This document shows positions 24,592 through 36,049 of a DNA stretch of 64,000 nt, piece after piece. The notes under the pieces were generated by a model. That model had not been told where the DNA came from, searched no databases, and saw nothing but the letters and a program-made list of their open reading frames with translations. Position numbers and translations under genes: made by a program. Every line of letters starts with the position of its first letter. Positions within the stretch are counted from its first letter, which is position 1. The stretch covers positions 76,333,193 to 76,397,192 of the forward strand of contig OX465579.1 in assembly GCA_950022655.1 (NCBI GenBank). The letters run 5' to 3'. Source of the stretch: Alentia gelatinosa. Taxonomy: Eukaryota; Annelida; Polychaeta; Phyllodocida; Polynoidae.

Positions 24592-24722
24592 TGACTGTTT
24601 GTTTGTTTGTTTATTTATTTATTTAACACGCCTGGGATAAAGGAGAAAGTTGCAGTAGAATTCCAACCCACATCCTTATGGTAATTCGTCCAGCGCCCTA
24701 ACCACCCAGCCGACTCCTAACT
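24592..24722 (-). mobile_element. tRNA-derived SINE
   Basis: Read on the minus strand, the element opens with tRNA-like sequence: an A-box region GGCTGGGTGGTTAGGGCGCT and, about 35 bp on, a B-box-like GGTTGGAATTC. It ends in (AAAT)n(AAAC)n at 24623-24596. That is the layout of a tRNA-derived SINE transcribed by RNA polymerase III, with promoter boxes slightly decayed. Confidence 0.7.
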
Positions 24723-27239
24723 CCAGGGATCCTTTGCTTCTAGAAATGTGGGGAAAGCGTTGTTCCAGTAACATCGGATTTCGTCGTGTGGTTTTGTTAT
24801 TTTCGCGTTGTATCGCTGCTTTTTGCAACACAACATATGATGCGAGTCGCAAATAATCTGGAACAACAATTACTACCTTGAGTCGCTATTCTGCGAACCG
24901 CAATACGTGGAGCAACGCCCCCTGTCGACGTCAGGTGGCCTCCGGTGTTTAGTTGATATTGCTGATAAGAACATGCCCTTTGAAACGGGCAACTCTGAAG
25001 GAGCAACAGCTCATGGGAGGCAGAGCATAACATAAATAGATTGAACTTCATTCTTAATTAAAAATCAGAAATGGGATAATCCACTGAGAAAGACTATCAG
25101 CTGTCTTTGAATCACTTGTTTTGTGAACCACCCAACTTGTGCCAACCATGGGAGAACAAAACTAACAATAGCTATTTACAAAAATAACATTTGGGAAGCA
25201 TGCGAACTAGTGGGCGTGCTTCAAAGCGTGTATTTTACAACGGCAATTACTGCAAAATTGAAATGCCATCATTCTAAAGACATTGGCCATGATTGGTTAG
25301 ATTTCTGAGTAAGGGGTTTCTCATAGGTGGTTCACTATATTAACACCAGAAAGCTTCTGAAAAGACACACGGTTATTCCCACCAATCTTGTTGATTATGA
25401 ATGAGCATATATATACAAGGATAGTATTGATTGGCGCTTTTACAGGAATATCCTCCTATTCTTAGAGGCATCACAAGGCTAGATTTTAGAGAATAGAGTA
25501 TATTTATATGTGCTTGATTTATGATCATTAATTCGAGTTGTCTACCAAGCAAATGTAAGACTACAACAAGAGAGACGAATCTGTTATAAAAACAAAAATT
25601 AAAGAAATACATAATGACCTCTTATGTTATGTCTTTAAAATCTAAGATCATTACATTCAAATTATAGGAAAATATCATGGGTTTTACATTTCAAGGTGAA
25701 TTGTAGGATCTTTCTTTGAGCTATGTGCAAACGAAATTCCGTCCAATGTATAAGGCCACATTGAGTTGGAAACGTGCAGTGCATGCGGATCTATATTGAG
25801 GTTTTCCGGACGCAATATAATTCGACACATTTCCCAGATCAAACTGCGGTTAACATATTACATTTTACTTAACAGGGGAACTCTATCTGCCTGGCCTGGT
25901 CCCGCCTAAGTCCCTGAGGCTGTCCCTCCAATCGAATATAAATACAATGCTGACGCTGCAACAACAGCAAAAGCCCGCCCAGCAAGTGCTTGCCACAAGT
26001 AGGTCAGCTGGGGTCAGTAAAACAGGGGAATATTTTTCATTTGGAATTTTCTGCCCCAAAACGACTGATCGCTATTCAAAATATGCAGGTATCAGCAATG
26101 GCGTGAGTCGAGAGTCTGTGGGGAAGTTCAACCCTCTACTTCATTTGCGTGAATGAGGCTCAATTAATAGTATCTAAAAGTTGGTTTACACAAGGAAAGT
26201 GAATTCAACATACTGAATATAAAAACAAAAATGTCTGTGGAAAAGCTAGTATTGGATGTGCTGCCATCAGGCTCGAACCCAGGTCAAGACTAGTTTGGAA
26301 AAGTCCTTGAGCAGAATCGACTCAAACGTGCTCAATCAGGATGCTATTTCAGGAAAACGTAAGGGTAGCCACTTTTGGTTCGCCGGCGGTATCGTCAAAG
26401 TAGTGCAAACCCCATTACTATTGTAGCGTGGAGTGATTTCAGGTGCTGAGAGTTTCAGAACCTAAAAGCCGAGTAAGACGGACGGGAACCTCGATGGCAA
26501 GATGCTTGTACCAAATACAGCTGCGTTTGAGGGGACACAGCAAAAACACGAATAGACGAAAGACGATAGGTATAGGTCAGGAAGGCATATTAGGGACTAT
26601 GGTAGGGTCCGGATTCAAATAGTGTTTCCCTAAAGATTCTTACAGATTGACATGTGCTGCATATCTAATTAGTTTAAGGAAGTATTTGTTTGTACATAAT
26701 AAGAAAAGGAAAAATATTGTCTGAAATTATAATGTAAAAATATTGCATCATTTGCAATCAAGCCTTAGTTCTCCATTTTCTGCCTACCACGACAATGCTA
26801 TGACGTATAGCACATATCACAAAAAGGGGCTTTTTGCTACTTTTCTAATTTGATAACAAAACAGTCCATTTTGACTTCTACTATGAGTACAATAAAAGTT
26901 AAGGTATCAAAATGATCCTCGAATGAATCTCTACTTGATTAAACTGGGTTTTGATTTTGCTTCCATATGGAATTCTATGGAATATTCACTCATATTCTAG
27001 AAGGTCAACATTTTGCCTAACTTTTAGCATGATTTCAGAGAAAATATGTCAAAATTGAAAACAGATTAATTACCTCAATAAATTCAAAATATATATGACA
27101 GTAAAGCCCATAATCTCTGGTTTAATATGGTACCCTTTATAAATCTGTATCATTATTACAGCCTAAGTTATGAGAACTTTTGTATAACAAGTCAAAAATA
27201 ACTAGTTTCAGTCCCCAATATGGTTGCCAGGCCTATAGC
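24723..27239. other. No recognisable gene; one dispersed-repeat fragment
   Basis: 25640-25740 resembles 61510-61620 (GTGGGTTTTAC and ATGGGTTTTAC contexts). 26070-26200 carries a fragment of the dispersed GAGGCTCAATTAATA family also seen at 40.0, 43.1 and 63.0 kb. The rest is AT-rich without exons that could be supported. Confidence 0.45.
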
Positions 27240-27570
27240 TATGAGGCAGTTGGATAGACAGCCATATAAACAGTAGGGCAGATAGGCAAACATAAAAAAA
27301 GACAGGCCTGTGGAAACAGACATACACACAAACAAACATATAGGCAGACAGTTATACATTCAAGTAGGTAGGCGGGCAGACGGACAGACAATCAAACAGA
27401 AAAGCAGAACAACAGACTGTTGAACAGAGACAGGCAGAATGAGAGACAGACAGATACAGAAAGACAGATAGGCAGAAATGGTGGCAGAATGACAGGCAGA
27501 CAGGGCGACCAACAGACAAGGGGGTACATAGGCAGGGAGGCGTACAGAGACAGACAGACAGATGCAGGTT
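27240..27570. repeat. Degenerate CAGACAGG-type repeat
   Basis: Irregular units of ACAGACAG, GGCAGACAG and AAACAGAC variants for about 330 bp. Imperfect, so probably old. Confidence 0.75.
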
Positions 27571-28034
27571 AAGTGGACACAGATCATGGTGTCAGAAGGA
27601 GAGAGCTTCGCGCAGCCGCCCAGCGGTGGCGCCACCAGCCAGACAAAGCCCCCATATCGCCATCCTTGGGGGAAAAAGGGGTCAAGAGCGCCGCTCAGGT
27701 GGGTGGGTGGTGTGGGAAGGGACTTGATGGGAGAGTTTACGGAAAAACAACCGAGGCCATTTATCTAAAAAGTCGGTTATGAGGAATTACAATCGTATCG
27801 ACGTGTGGGTGGAATGATCGCCGCTGAATCCTTGACAAAGACGAGCAGCTCCGAGCAGGTGTTAAAAACCGCGGCGCGTCACTCAATGTGACAGCATTTT
27901 ACATGAAACGTGTTTTAGTAGGTCTGACATGGCTTTCCCCGGGATTCATATTCTAAAGATGAAAAAATACCACCGAGATTTGCCAATTTCTAATTACATG
28001 TACATCAAATGAAACCTCTACTGCCTGGCTTATT

Positions 28035-28119
28035 GGAATAAGATAAGAAATGTCTTACTTATCTTATCACTTGGCTAAGATTGAAATGCCGTAGTCTCTT
28101 ATGGCATTTTTTTCAATCT
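28035..28119. other. Two adjacent hairpins
   Basis: ATAAGATAAG/CTTATCTTAT (28037-28066, 10-bp stem) is followed about 10 bp later by AGATTGAAATGCC pairing with GGCATTTTTTTCAATCT (28078-28119, 13-bp stem with a small bulge). Function unknown. Confidence 0.55.
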
Positions 28120-28418
28120 GAGCACTGGAATTCGATAGATGTTTAAGTATTTCCTTACAAAACATTCCTCCGCAATTCACATTGCTGACAATAGCCGTAC
28201 GCCAATACCAATGTTGTGCACCATATATTGATGATAAGGCAGTTACATTATTATTGCCCCTCCTTTATCTCACCCCAGTACAAGTTTAGAAATAGAAGTA
28301 ACGTTGATCAATCAGCGGCCAGGATTTCAGAGAGAAGACAAGGCAAGAGATTAAAAACCTCCTTATCACTGAAAGGGTGAGTTTAATTTCAGAACCACAC
28401 TTGAATCGTAAAATAGAC

Positions 28419-28499
28419 AATACTCGTTTGAATGGGCCGTAATCGTCACTCGGCTTCGCCTCGATGACAATTACAGCCCATCCAAACTCGTGGAGTATC
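28419..28499. mobile_element. Foldback element, copy 2 (relative of 21210-21330)
   Basis: CTCGTTTGAATGGGCCGTAA pairs with the complement TTACAGCCCATCCAAACTCG around GTCACTCGGCTTCGCCTCG. The same order of motifs occurs at 21236-21307, so this is a repeated palindromic unit of about 75 bp. Confidence 0.65.
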
Positions 28500-28737
28500 G
28501 TGTATTATACGGTACAGTTCTATAGGGCACAGAGTGATTGCTAGTTCGGCCATCATCCGCCAGGAAATTTTAAGATAGCTCCACAGTACTCGGGGGCCAA
28601 CCGTTGTTATCAGTTATTATAATCCAAAGATAATATTGAGACGAGCCTAGAATTCCTCCAAGGCAAACCCCCCAAAATGGTTTTGATAAAATCCATTGAT
28701 AATTAGTCCAGCCACCTTTTTTTTATTGCGTCGGGGG

Positions 28738-28866
28738 GCAAGATGGCCGCTTCCATAGCACAATAGCTATGTGCCATATATAAGTACTTCGGCGTACGCC
28801 TCCAGTCCTCAGACGTACGCCACTCCCTTTGAACATCGTAGCGTTACTACCTCTTCGGCGTACGCC
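28738..28866 (+). promoter_or_regulatory. TATA-like box with YY1-type site and three 10-bp palindromes
   Basis: CAAGATGGCCGC near 28739 resembles a YY1 site, and TATATAAG lies at 28777-28784. The palindrome GGCGTACGCC occurs at 28791-28800 and 28857-28866, with a one-base variant (GACGTACGCC) at 28812-28821. Repeated palindromes beside a TATA box suggest binding sites for a dimeric regulator. No downstream coding exon was recognised. Confidence 0.35.
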
Positions 28867-29460
28867 ACATTTAAAGGGGTGCGCCGGTCATGCTGTAACG
28901 TTCAGATGTTTCCCCTGCCATCGTCTCACTGGCCTCCCACCTGACATGTCGATTCACCCAAATCTCCCAATTACCGGCTGACGCCGACCTCTACTCCGTC
29001 AACCGACACCTCTTTCTATTTGGCCGTCTTGGCGGCCGTCGAAAACCGAGCAGGGCCAAACTAATGTCGACTCGCGCCGCAATTTCTTGTCTTTCGGCGG
29101 CGCGACCACCCGAGCCAGATTAATATTTATTGAGTTGTACCATACTGTGATTTGGCCGCCCGCCGCGCTGTTCTCGCCCCCTGCATACCCCCCACACACA
29201 CAGAGGCGGGTCTGAATGGGCTGCTTGGGCGATATTGGAGTAGGGAAAGCATCTCTAACGTTAAACTCGTTTCACTCACCAGGCGACCCCCTCGCTGCAC
29301 TATGACGGGAGTGCTAAAGGAGGGGGAGGGGGAGGGCTGCCTGTCACACATTGTCTCACTACGCCGAAACAAATTAGAATCGTTCCAGTTACAAGTATAC
29401 ATATAAGTACATGTATATAAATATATATTTTTTAATGGTGGACACAGGTATCTCCATTCT

Positions 29461-29480
29461 GTGGTCTCTCCGGAGACCAC
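29461..29480. other. Short perfect hairpin
   Basis: GTGGTCTC-TCCG-GAGACCAC: 8-bp stem, 4-base loop. The region following is rich in GGAGA/TCTCT motifs. Function unknown. Confidence 0.5.
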
Positions 29481-30539
29481 ACCCGGAGATGAAGAGCTCT
29501 CTCTGAAGACATGCAGTTTCTCTCTGGAGATGGGAGGACCTCTCCGGACGTTGGTTCCCTGGGTATCCGCTAGGGGGCTCGGCAGAGATAGCCATCGGCG
29601 TACACAAGCACTCTCCTCCCAGATATTTCGTGGCACTAGCGCTTGCTGATCTCTGCCTCAACTCACCGCTGGTTCCCCGGTATCTAAATAAGGACAGGGG
29701 ATAAGCTAAAATTCCAGATTCAAAACAAGGCAACTGTCAAAAGTTTTGAAACTCAAACAACTCATATGAGTTGTGAAATGTGAGACTTGTTAAATGAGAT
29801 TCATAGACAATCCAGCTGTTTTGTTATCAGCTCTAAACCACTTTATTATGTGTATCCACAGTTGATTAGATTGCCCCTTCAAGTAAGCATATATGTGTCA
29901 TGTTTACAAAACAAAACCCAATAACACATGAGGTGTTTTCCACTAAAGAAAGTAATCTCAGGTCTGTGCCTAGTTTGAAATAACAAACAACAGAGATGAG
30001 TGTATATCCTTTACCATATCAATATGTGTATTTCTATAGATAACTAGAACACAAAGTACTCCAGGGCAAAGCTTTCAGAATTTAGGATGTTTGAAAAAAC
30101 TGGCGGATGGGACAGATTCTGTCCCAAACAGGCAGGTTGGTGCAGAGATACATGCAGCCGGAGGAAGTAGAGCGCTGGATATCTGCGAGGAGAGTGGTAC
30201 CACGGACTTGTATATAGGTCCGTGGCGGTACACTGCAGGATTGCCTATTTCAAGAACTACAATATCGCTATCTTACCATTGAAAGCTGCACAATATGAAA
30301 AAGGTTGTGAGAAGTTTCGCTGCGCCCTGTCAAATCTCAAAGGCCATCCAGTTCTCCGAAGTAACGGGAAGGGGGCCCTGATTAAAAAGGTAACACCTAG
30401 AGAATTATCCACGTGTGTGGGTTTACATTCTAGTTAGATGCAAGAACTACTGCCTTGGGGTGTTTAGGCTTTTACCTAGTAAAACGTCAATGTTATTCTT
30501 TGACTCACCGGCTACGCCTAAATACCTGCACCTAATGCA

Positions 30540-30612
30540 CTTCCGGACCGGAACCACTTTTCTGAACGCCATCTTCCAGGAAAAGTCCCTTCGTTTCAGA
30601 GAAAATCATGGC
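30540..30612 (+). promoter_or_regulatory. ETS/YY1-type promoter-like patch
   Basis: CTTCCGG and CCGGAA (ETS-type) at 30540-30556 and GCCATCTTC (YY1-type, inverted) near 30568 precede AAATCATGGCGTCTGAATAA. The ATG there is followed by a stop after three codons, so no protein start is supported. Confidence 0.25.
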
Positions 30613-30989
30613 GTCTGAATAAAGTGCTGAAAAAGGTACAATCCTAGGAAAGCACTTCTTGAAGGCAGATGAACGGTGACAAAAGCGGAACTGGTTCGAT
30701 TCGAGATAAGCATGCTGGGATAGCGGGATGGGCGATAATAGGGAGTTGGACGCGTGTGGGCCAATAAGTTGGTCTGTGGAGGTGAGCGGGGGCTGGCGTG
30801 GGTGTTGGGAACGGCAAGACCGCCTCCCGCCCCACAGCCCTTGTTAGGGCCACGTGGGTTAAAGGGAGAAAAAAGGCGGATAGGAAAAAACCTGCGGAGG
30901 CCAACTGCCATTACACTGCAATTACAGGCTGGCACGGCTTCCGGGCTGCCGACAGCCAGCCAGCACCCAGTCACTGCCCAGTTACTGCG

Positions 30990-31200
30990 CCGGTCAGCGC
31001 AGGGCTGCAGGGGGAGGATGGGGCACAGATGGGATGGGGACCGCAGGATGGGTGGGAAACGAGGGATGGCAAGGGAGCTTGTTGCCAGAGGTCATGTATC
31101 GGGGGCTGGGAGCTATAGGGAGATGGAGATGGGTGGGCCGACAAGGAGAAAGGACAATTTAGGGGCCACCGGAAGGGCCGGGGAATGGTCAATCGAGGGA
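30990..31200. repeat. Purine-rich degenerate repeat
   Basis: GGGATGGG, GGAGATGGGTGGG and related G/A-rich words recur without a clear period. Associated ORFs on both strands are not supported. Confidence 0.5.
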
Positions 31201-31566
31201 AGGATCAGTTAGGGGAGTGGGGCCCATGGAAGGACTGAGCACTCTTACACCAGATTCTCGAAACGTCAATATTTCCATCAGAGGATCAACAGGCAAGCTT
31301 GTGTATTGAGGTTGAGCAGTTAGCAGGGAACATCCTTGGAGCTGACACTTACGTTATACTCCCCTCTGTGTGATACCAATTGCCTATTTATAAAGCTGGT
31401 CTAAATGGCCTAGCCGTGACATGTGTTGATTAACATCAGTTAGGCCACTCAAAAAAAGACTAGTTTCTCATCACCAAGCAATGAAAAATATGACGAGGGC
31501 GCTTTTTTTTTTTTTTTTGCTATAACAAAGATGGCTTTTGAAGTGTCATAAAATGAGCCTCAGACA

Positions 31567-31655
31567 TACAGTGCAACCCCGCATAAGCGGACACCCTCCG
31601 ATCCAGGTCAAAGTGGCCACTTACGTGGGATGTCTCCTCACGCGGGGTTTCCAGA
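31567..31655 (+). mobile_element. Pogo/Tigger-like transposon end
   Basis: TACAGTGCAACCCCGCATAA then GCGGACACC is typical of the terminal repeats of pogo-type Tc1/mariner elements. The matching right end was not found, so this is a solitary or truncated end. Confidence 0.45.
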
Positions 31656-31989
31656 TTTTTACTGGCTATACATTTAATGCATCCCTGACATCAGGAGCTT
31701 TAATTTGATACTAAATACACATACCTTTCATAATTTCTATCAAGGTTCATCTATTTAAAAAAAGAAAAAATCATCTAAAATCGTTCTTTCTGATTCGCGC
31801 GGTGATGAGAAACAATTTGTTTTTTTTTAGTGGCCTTATGTATACTTTAATAACAACATGATTTCTTTAGGGAAGAATTTTCACTATCCAAATAGAGTAT
31901 TAAATAATTAACTTCAAAACAATATCAACGTTGTAATTACAGTATTAATCAGGGCTAGAGTTGCCAAATTTTGCTTTTCATACTAGCAT

Positions 31990-33800
31990 TTTGTTAATGC
32001 CTTAAAAACAAGGAAACATTTCAGTGTTCCTTATCAGTGAGCTACGCTCATCCATTTTACTCCACCATGATACTTCACAGAACGCATATATGCAGAACAA
32101 TTCAGCCTATCAATAAACAGAACCAGGCCATCAAATACTCTTTTATTATTGTTAACAAATGCAGCTTTCCTTGATCTCTTGTACATATAATTCAGCAAAT
32201 GAGCCTTCTTTTGATCCTGCAATAAGGGGATTTCAGCATATCTGTGAAGATCTCTAACCGGTTTATAGGCAGTAGCTCTAAGGCATATGGGGAGAGCTTG
32301 GTTCAGGAGAATATGTAGGGAATTGGTAAAACTAACCTGAGCACTGTCAAAATGTATGGTCCCATAATCAAAGTATAGCAAAATTTCTGTATTATACACT
32401 GAGAAAGTTGCATGCTTGGTCAAATAACTCCTCATTTTAGCCAGTTGATACAGTCTAAAAGACACACTCTTTTTCAGAGCAGCAAAGTAATGTCGGTAAT
32501 CCAGGTTATCATCCAGGATTATTCCCAAATGCTTATATGAAAAGACTTGCTTAATTTCTTGGTTATTAATAAAGATTCTGTTCCTAAAAGTTTGTCTTAT
32601 TCTTTTTCTTGCTGGGAAAAACATATAATTTGTCTTATTAATCTACACTTATCTTGTTTTGAGTACACTAAATATTAGATTATCCAAATTCTTTTGTACC
32701 TCCTCATAGAGAGAAAAAGTATCATTGCTGTGGTTAAATATAACAGTGTCATCTGCAAATGAAATAACCTTACTATTTGGCAACACACCGGCAATATAGT
32801 TTACATACAACAAGAACAGCAAAGGCCCAAGTATAGAGCCTTGTGGAACACCAGTTTTTATTTATCTGGTTGAGGAAAACAAGTTATTCATTTTAACCTT
32901 TTGTTTTCGATCACATAGATATTTTTCAAACCATATGAAACAAAAATCACTAACACCATAGTTAGCAAGTTTATCAAGAAGAATGGAATGGTTAACAGTT
33001 TCAAATGCCTTCCTGAGGTCAACATTTCCTACATTTCTGTTTGGTAGCACATCATCTGCAAATCTAGATACTATGTCAATTGTTGAACTGTCCTGAAACC
33101 ATATTGGAAATCTGTGAGTATCTCACTTTGGTTAATGTAGAAAATGAACTGCTTCTAAACAATTTTCTCCATCAACTTGTGCATGATTGGTAATAAGGAA
33201 ATGGGTCTTTAGAAGATTATTCACTTGGTAAGGGTCTCCCCCTCTGGGGATAGGCACAACCACTGGCATTTTCCATTCTTCCGGAATCATAGCTGTATGA
33301 AAAACACAATTATATAGCTCTAAGTAAGTATGTGGCATTGCCTTAACAGAGTCAACAAAATCCTTGGAGGAAATATCCTTAAGCATGGACTGCTTATTTA
33401 CACTGACCTTTTTCAGTAAGGAAATAACTTCCTCAGGTGTGGTCTGAAATCTGTCAAACCTAGAGTGAAAATCTCTATCATATGACCTCCAGGGGAGGTG
33501 CTTATTTCACCAATTTCAAAAAGATATCCATTTACAAAATCTGGAATGACAGAGTCATTCATGATCTCTTTTGTATCATTTTTAAGCCTAATAGCATCAC
33601 TGCTGTCCCTGCCTTCTATACCAGTAAAATGTTTATAGAGTGCTTGGTAGTAGCATTATGTACTTTCTTTGCTCCAACCCAGTCTTCCCGATTTCTAGAT
33701 CATCTGGCTTTGTCAAATAGCCTATCCTTATCTTTATTATGCTCAACAATATCAAGTGTGATCTAAGGTTCCTTAGTCTCTTTAATACTAAATCCATGTC
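31990..33800 (-). mobile_element. LINE reverse transcriptase part (CR1/L2-like), pseudogene
   Basis: Minus-strand frames read, in order: a linker (LFDKARRSRNREDWVGAKKV, near 33710-33640), RT fingers with IPEEWKMPVVVPIP (near 33280-33230), motif A region DLRKAFETVNHSILLDKLAN (about 33030-32960), GVPQGSILGPLLFLLY (about 32850-32800), the catalytic FADDT (about 32755), then YKHLGIILDDNL (about 32535) and a C-terminal domain ending near 32034. Frameshifts near 33200 and stops elsewhere show it is dead. The motifs are typical of the CR1/L2/Jockey group. The endonuclease part lies separately at 34628-35220. Confidence 0.85.
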
Positions 33801-33869
33801 AAGATAGTCCTATCGGATGCAATTTTTTCTATTTCCATTTGGCCTATTTCTGCTGGGAGACAAAATACT

Positions 33870-34130
33870 AATCAACACCCATAGCCACAACCACCAGCAT
33901 GAACACCCATCAATACCAAAGCCACAACCACCAACATCAATATCAACACCCACCCATACTAACACCCATCAACACAAATCAACACCAACACCCACTTCAG
34001 CACCCATATCAACACCAAACATTGCCGACACCAACCCTAACACCAATGTACACCCACACCAAAACCATCAACACCCACCCGCACCCATGAACACCAATGC
34101 ACATCACCCACTAACACCCACCAACATGCC
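33870..34130. repeat. CACCCATCAACACCAA-type minisatellite
   Basis: Irregular repeats of AACACCCA, CATCAACACC and related words for about 260 bp on the plus strand. It sits between the reverse transcriptase and endonuclease halves of a decayed LINE. Confidence 0.75.
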
Positions 34131-34385
34131 TTCACTCATCTGGGTTTTCTGAGGTTCTTAAACCAAGCATATAGCATGTTTTGTACACTTTTCTATTGTA
34201 GGGGGGGGGGCTATTCTTAAAAAAGAGATACCTCGGCATGGCAACACAAATACATTCCATTTTACAATAATTTTAGTCATAAAAGATGTGCCTCGCAAGG
34301 ACCTCTAGTCATGCCAAATATAAAGAGAATATTTGCAAAAGCAACAAAGTTATCCTAAAATATCAATTTTAGGTGGGTTTTTTTA

Positions 34386-34612
34386 GCACCGACGCGCTAC
34401 GACAATCGATACATGATCGATTGTCTTAGACCCTCTACAATATTTTTTTGTTATCGGTTCGCGGTGGTTCACATCAGGCCACATCGGTAGCGCTATCGTA
34501 GAAACCTGACCGACTGCCTCGATAAGCTCTACGATTTTGTTACGATATGGATTTTGTATCAGGAGGGCAATATCGGGGCACGTCGGTTCACGCTGGGAGC
34601 CCGGTGGACACC
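34386..34612 (-). mobile_element. Interspersed foldback element, copy 2 (GACGCGAACCGA family)
   Basis: Reverse complement of the 5171-5418 element over its whole length, ending GGTGTCCACCGGGCTCC on the minus strand. A C15 run (34611-34625) abuts one end. It separates the two halves of the LINE. Confidence 0.75.
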
Positions 34613-34627
34613 CCCCCCCCCCCCCTT

Positions 34628-35220
34628 ACATCTTCTTTATTTGTTGTTTAATACCCTAACTGCTTCATTTCGAAAAGCAACATGCGCACTTCAGATCTAT
34701 CCTTTTCAGCGACATTAATATCAAAATCACCTAGAAGTATAACTTCCTTTATGTTGTTCTTTTTGATGGAATGAATAGTATTAACCAATTGTCTAGTAAA
34801 TAATGACGTGTCACCACGATTTGGGCGATAAACATTCGGAACTGCTAATTTTTGTGTGTGGGACCTCTCTATTAATAAAACTTGTAGCTCAAGATTTCTA
34901 TTACTTTGGTTTAGATGCTTATATATATGTTAGCGTCATGCTTGATGCTATCTCTGACAAAAATACAGAGCCCCCCCCCCTAGTTTTGGCTTTGGATCAT
35001 TATCATTCTCCTTCCATGATCTATCCGATCTGACTTTTAGATATTTACTCAATGTGTAAGAGTTAGGAACACAATTATCAGTGTGCCATGTCTCAGAAGT
35101 ACATATAACATCCCCTTTGTTGAGTTACACTTCCACAGCAAGGGACTCATTACCTGATCGAATACTTCTTAGATTGGCATGTACAAATTTTAAACCTCTT
35201 AACCTAGGTACCATACTCCC
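34628..35220 (-). mobile_element. LINE endonuclease part, pseudogene
   Basis: The minus strand reads an apurinic-type endonuclease as found at the N-terminus of LINE ORF2. LKFVHANLRSIRSGNESLAV (about 35205-35140) is followed by a SETWH motif holding the catalytic Glu (35085-35070), then by YRPNRGDTSLF and LLGDFDINVAEKDRSE (about 34830-34700). Stop codons occur, for example after LAVEV. With 31990-33800 it forms one element of about 3 kb in the usual order. The endonuclease C-terminus is missing at the interruption. Confidence 0.8.
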
Positions 35221-35353
35221 ATCATATTGAATAGTCATTGAGATGCAAACTAGTAAATTCCTTAACCTGAGTATGAGATGAAAAAATTTCACAACAACAA
35301 CTTACATCTTTACAGAGAAGATCTCTTTCAAAGAGAAACAAGAAAATAATAAA

Positions 35354-36046
35354 CACAGCGTGAAAAACTCTAATTTACATATGCATATGTGTGGCGTATA
35401 TAGCCATGATTTTGCGTAAAAAGTTAGTCCTATTTTCCATTGTGTATACGCTTCATCTATAGACGTATATAAGTGTCCATGTTGCAGTCATAAATATGTC
35501 ATATATATACGCCTGATTCTGTTGTATTTACGTCAGTATCCAATAATTCTGATCTCTGCACAAAGGGGACACCACTGTTGTTTTCATTTCATTTGTCATT
35601 AGTTATTAAGTCCTTGGTATATGGAAAATCCAATGTTATATTACCAATTTTGGTTATAAAATCGTTCTAAAACCCTCCTTATTATCTTTTCATTAAATAC
35701 ATATATATGATAAACCCAGCATTCTTTGTTTTTTTCAATTTTTTTTAATAAATTTTACTCTCAAAATATCACTCTTCTGTAGGGTTCTGGATATAACCCT
35801 TTATAATGCTTTAAAAGGTTGTGATTATAGACAAATAACCAGCAGATATATATCATGCACAAGATATTTCTTCTCATATACATTTAGCGGCAAATACAGT
35901 CATTACGCTTCCACATACAAGAGGAAACAGTATTGTATACGCTGCATGAAATGTGGACATACATATATGTAGAAACATGCCAATATAATCAGATGCATGC
36001 ATTTACGCGATGGCGTATTATGAATGAATTGTGGGTTCTCACAGTG
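35354..36046. mobile_element. Non-autonomous CACTA-like transposon, copy 2 (693 bp)
   Basis: Ends are more decayed (CACAGCGTGAAAA ... TTCTCACAGTG) but align with copies 1 and 3, and AAA flanks both sides (35351-35353 and 36047-36049). Internal motifs TATACGCCTGATTCTG and GCGATGGCGTAT are shared with both other copies. It lies 134 bp beyond the endonuclease part of the LINE. Confidence 0.75.
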
Positions 36047-36049
36047 AAA

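Noticed and set aside
26260..26300. GGGTTCGAGCC on the minus strand as a tRNA B box
   Set aside because: No convincing A box or cloverleaf around it. The same holds for GAGTTCGAATCACC near 9268.
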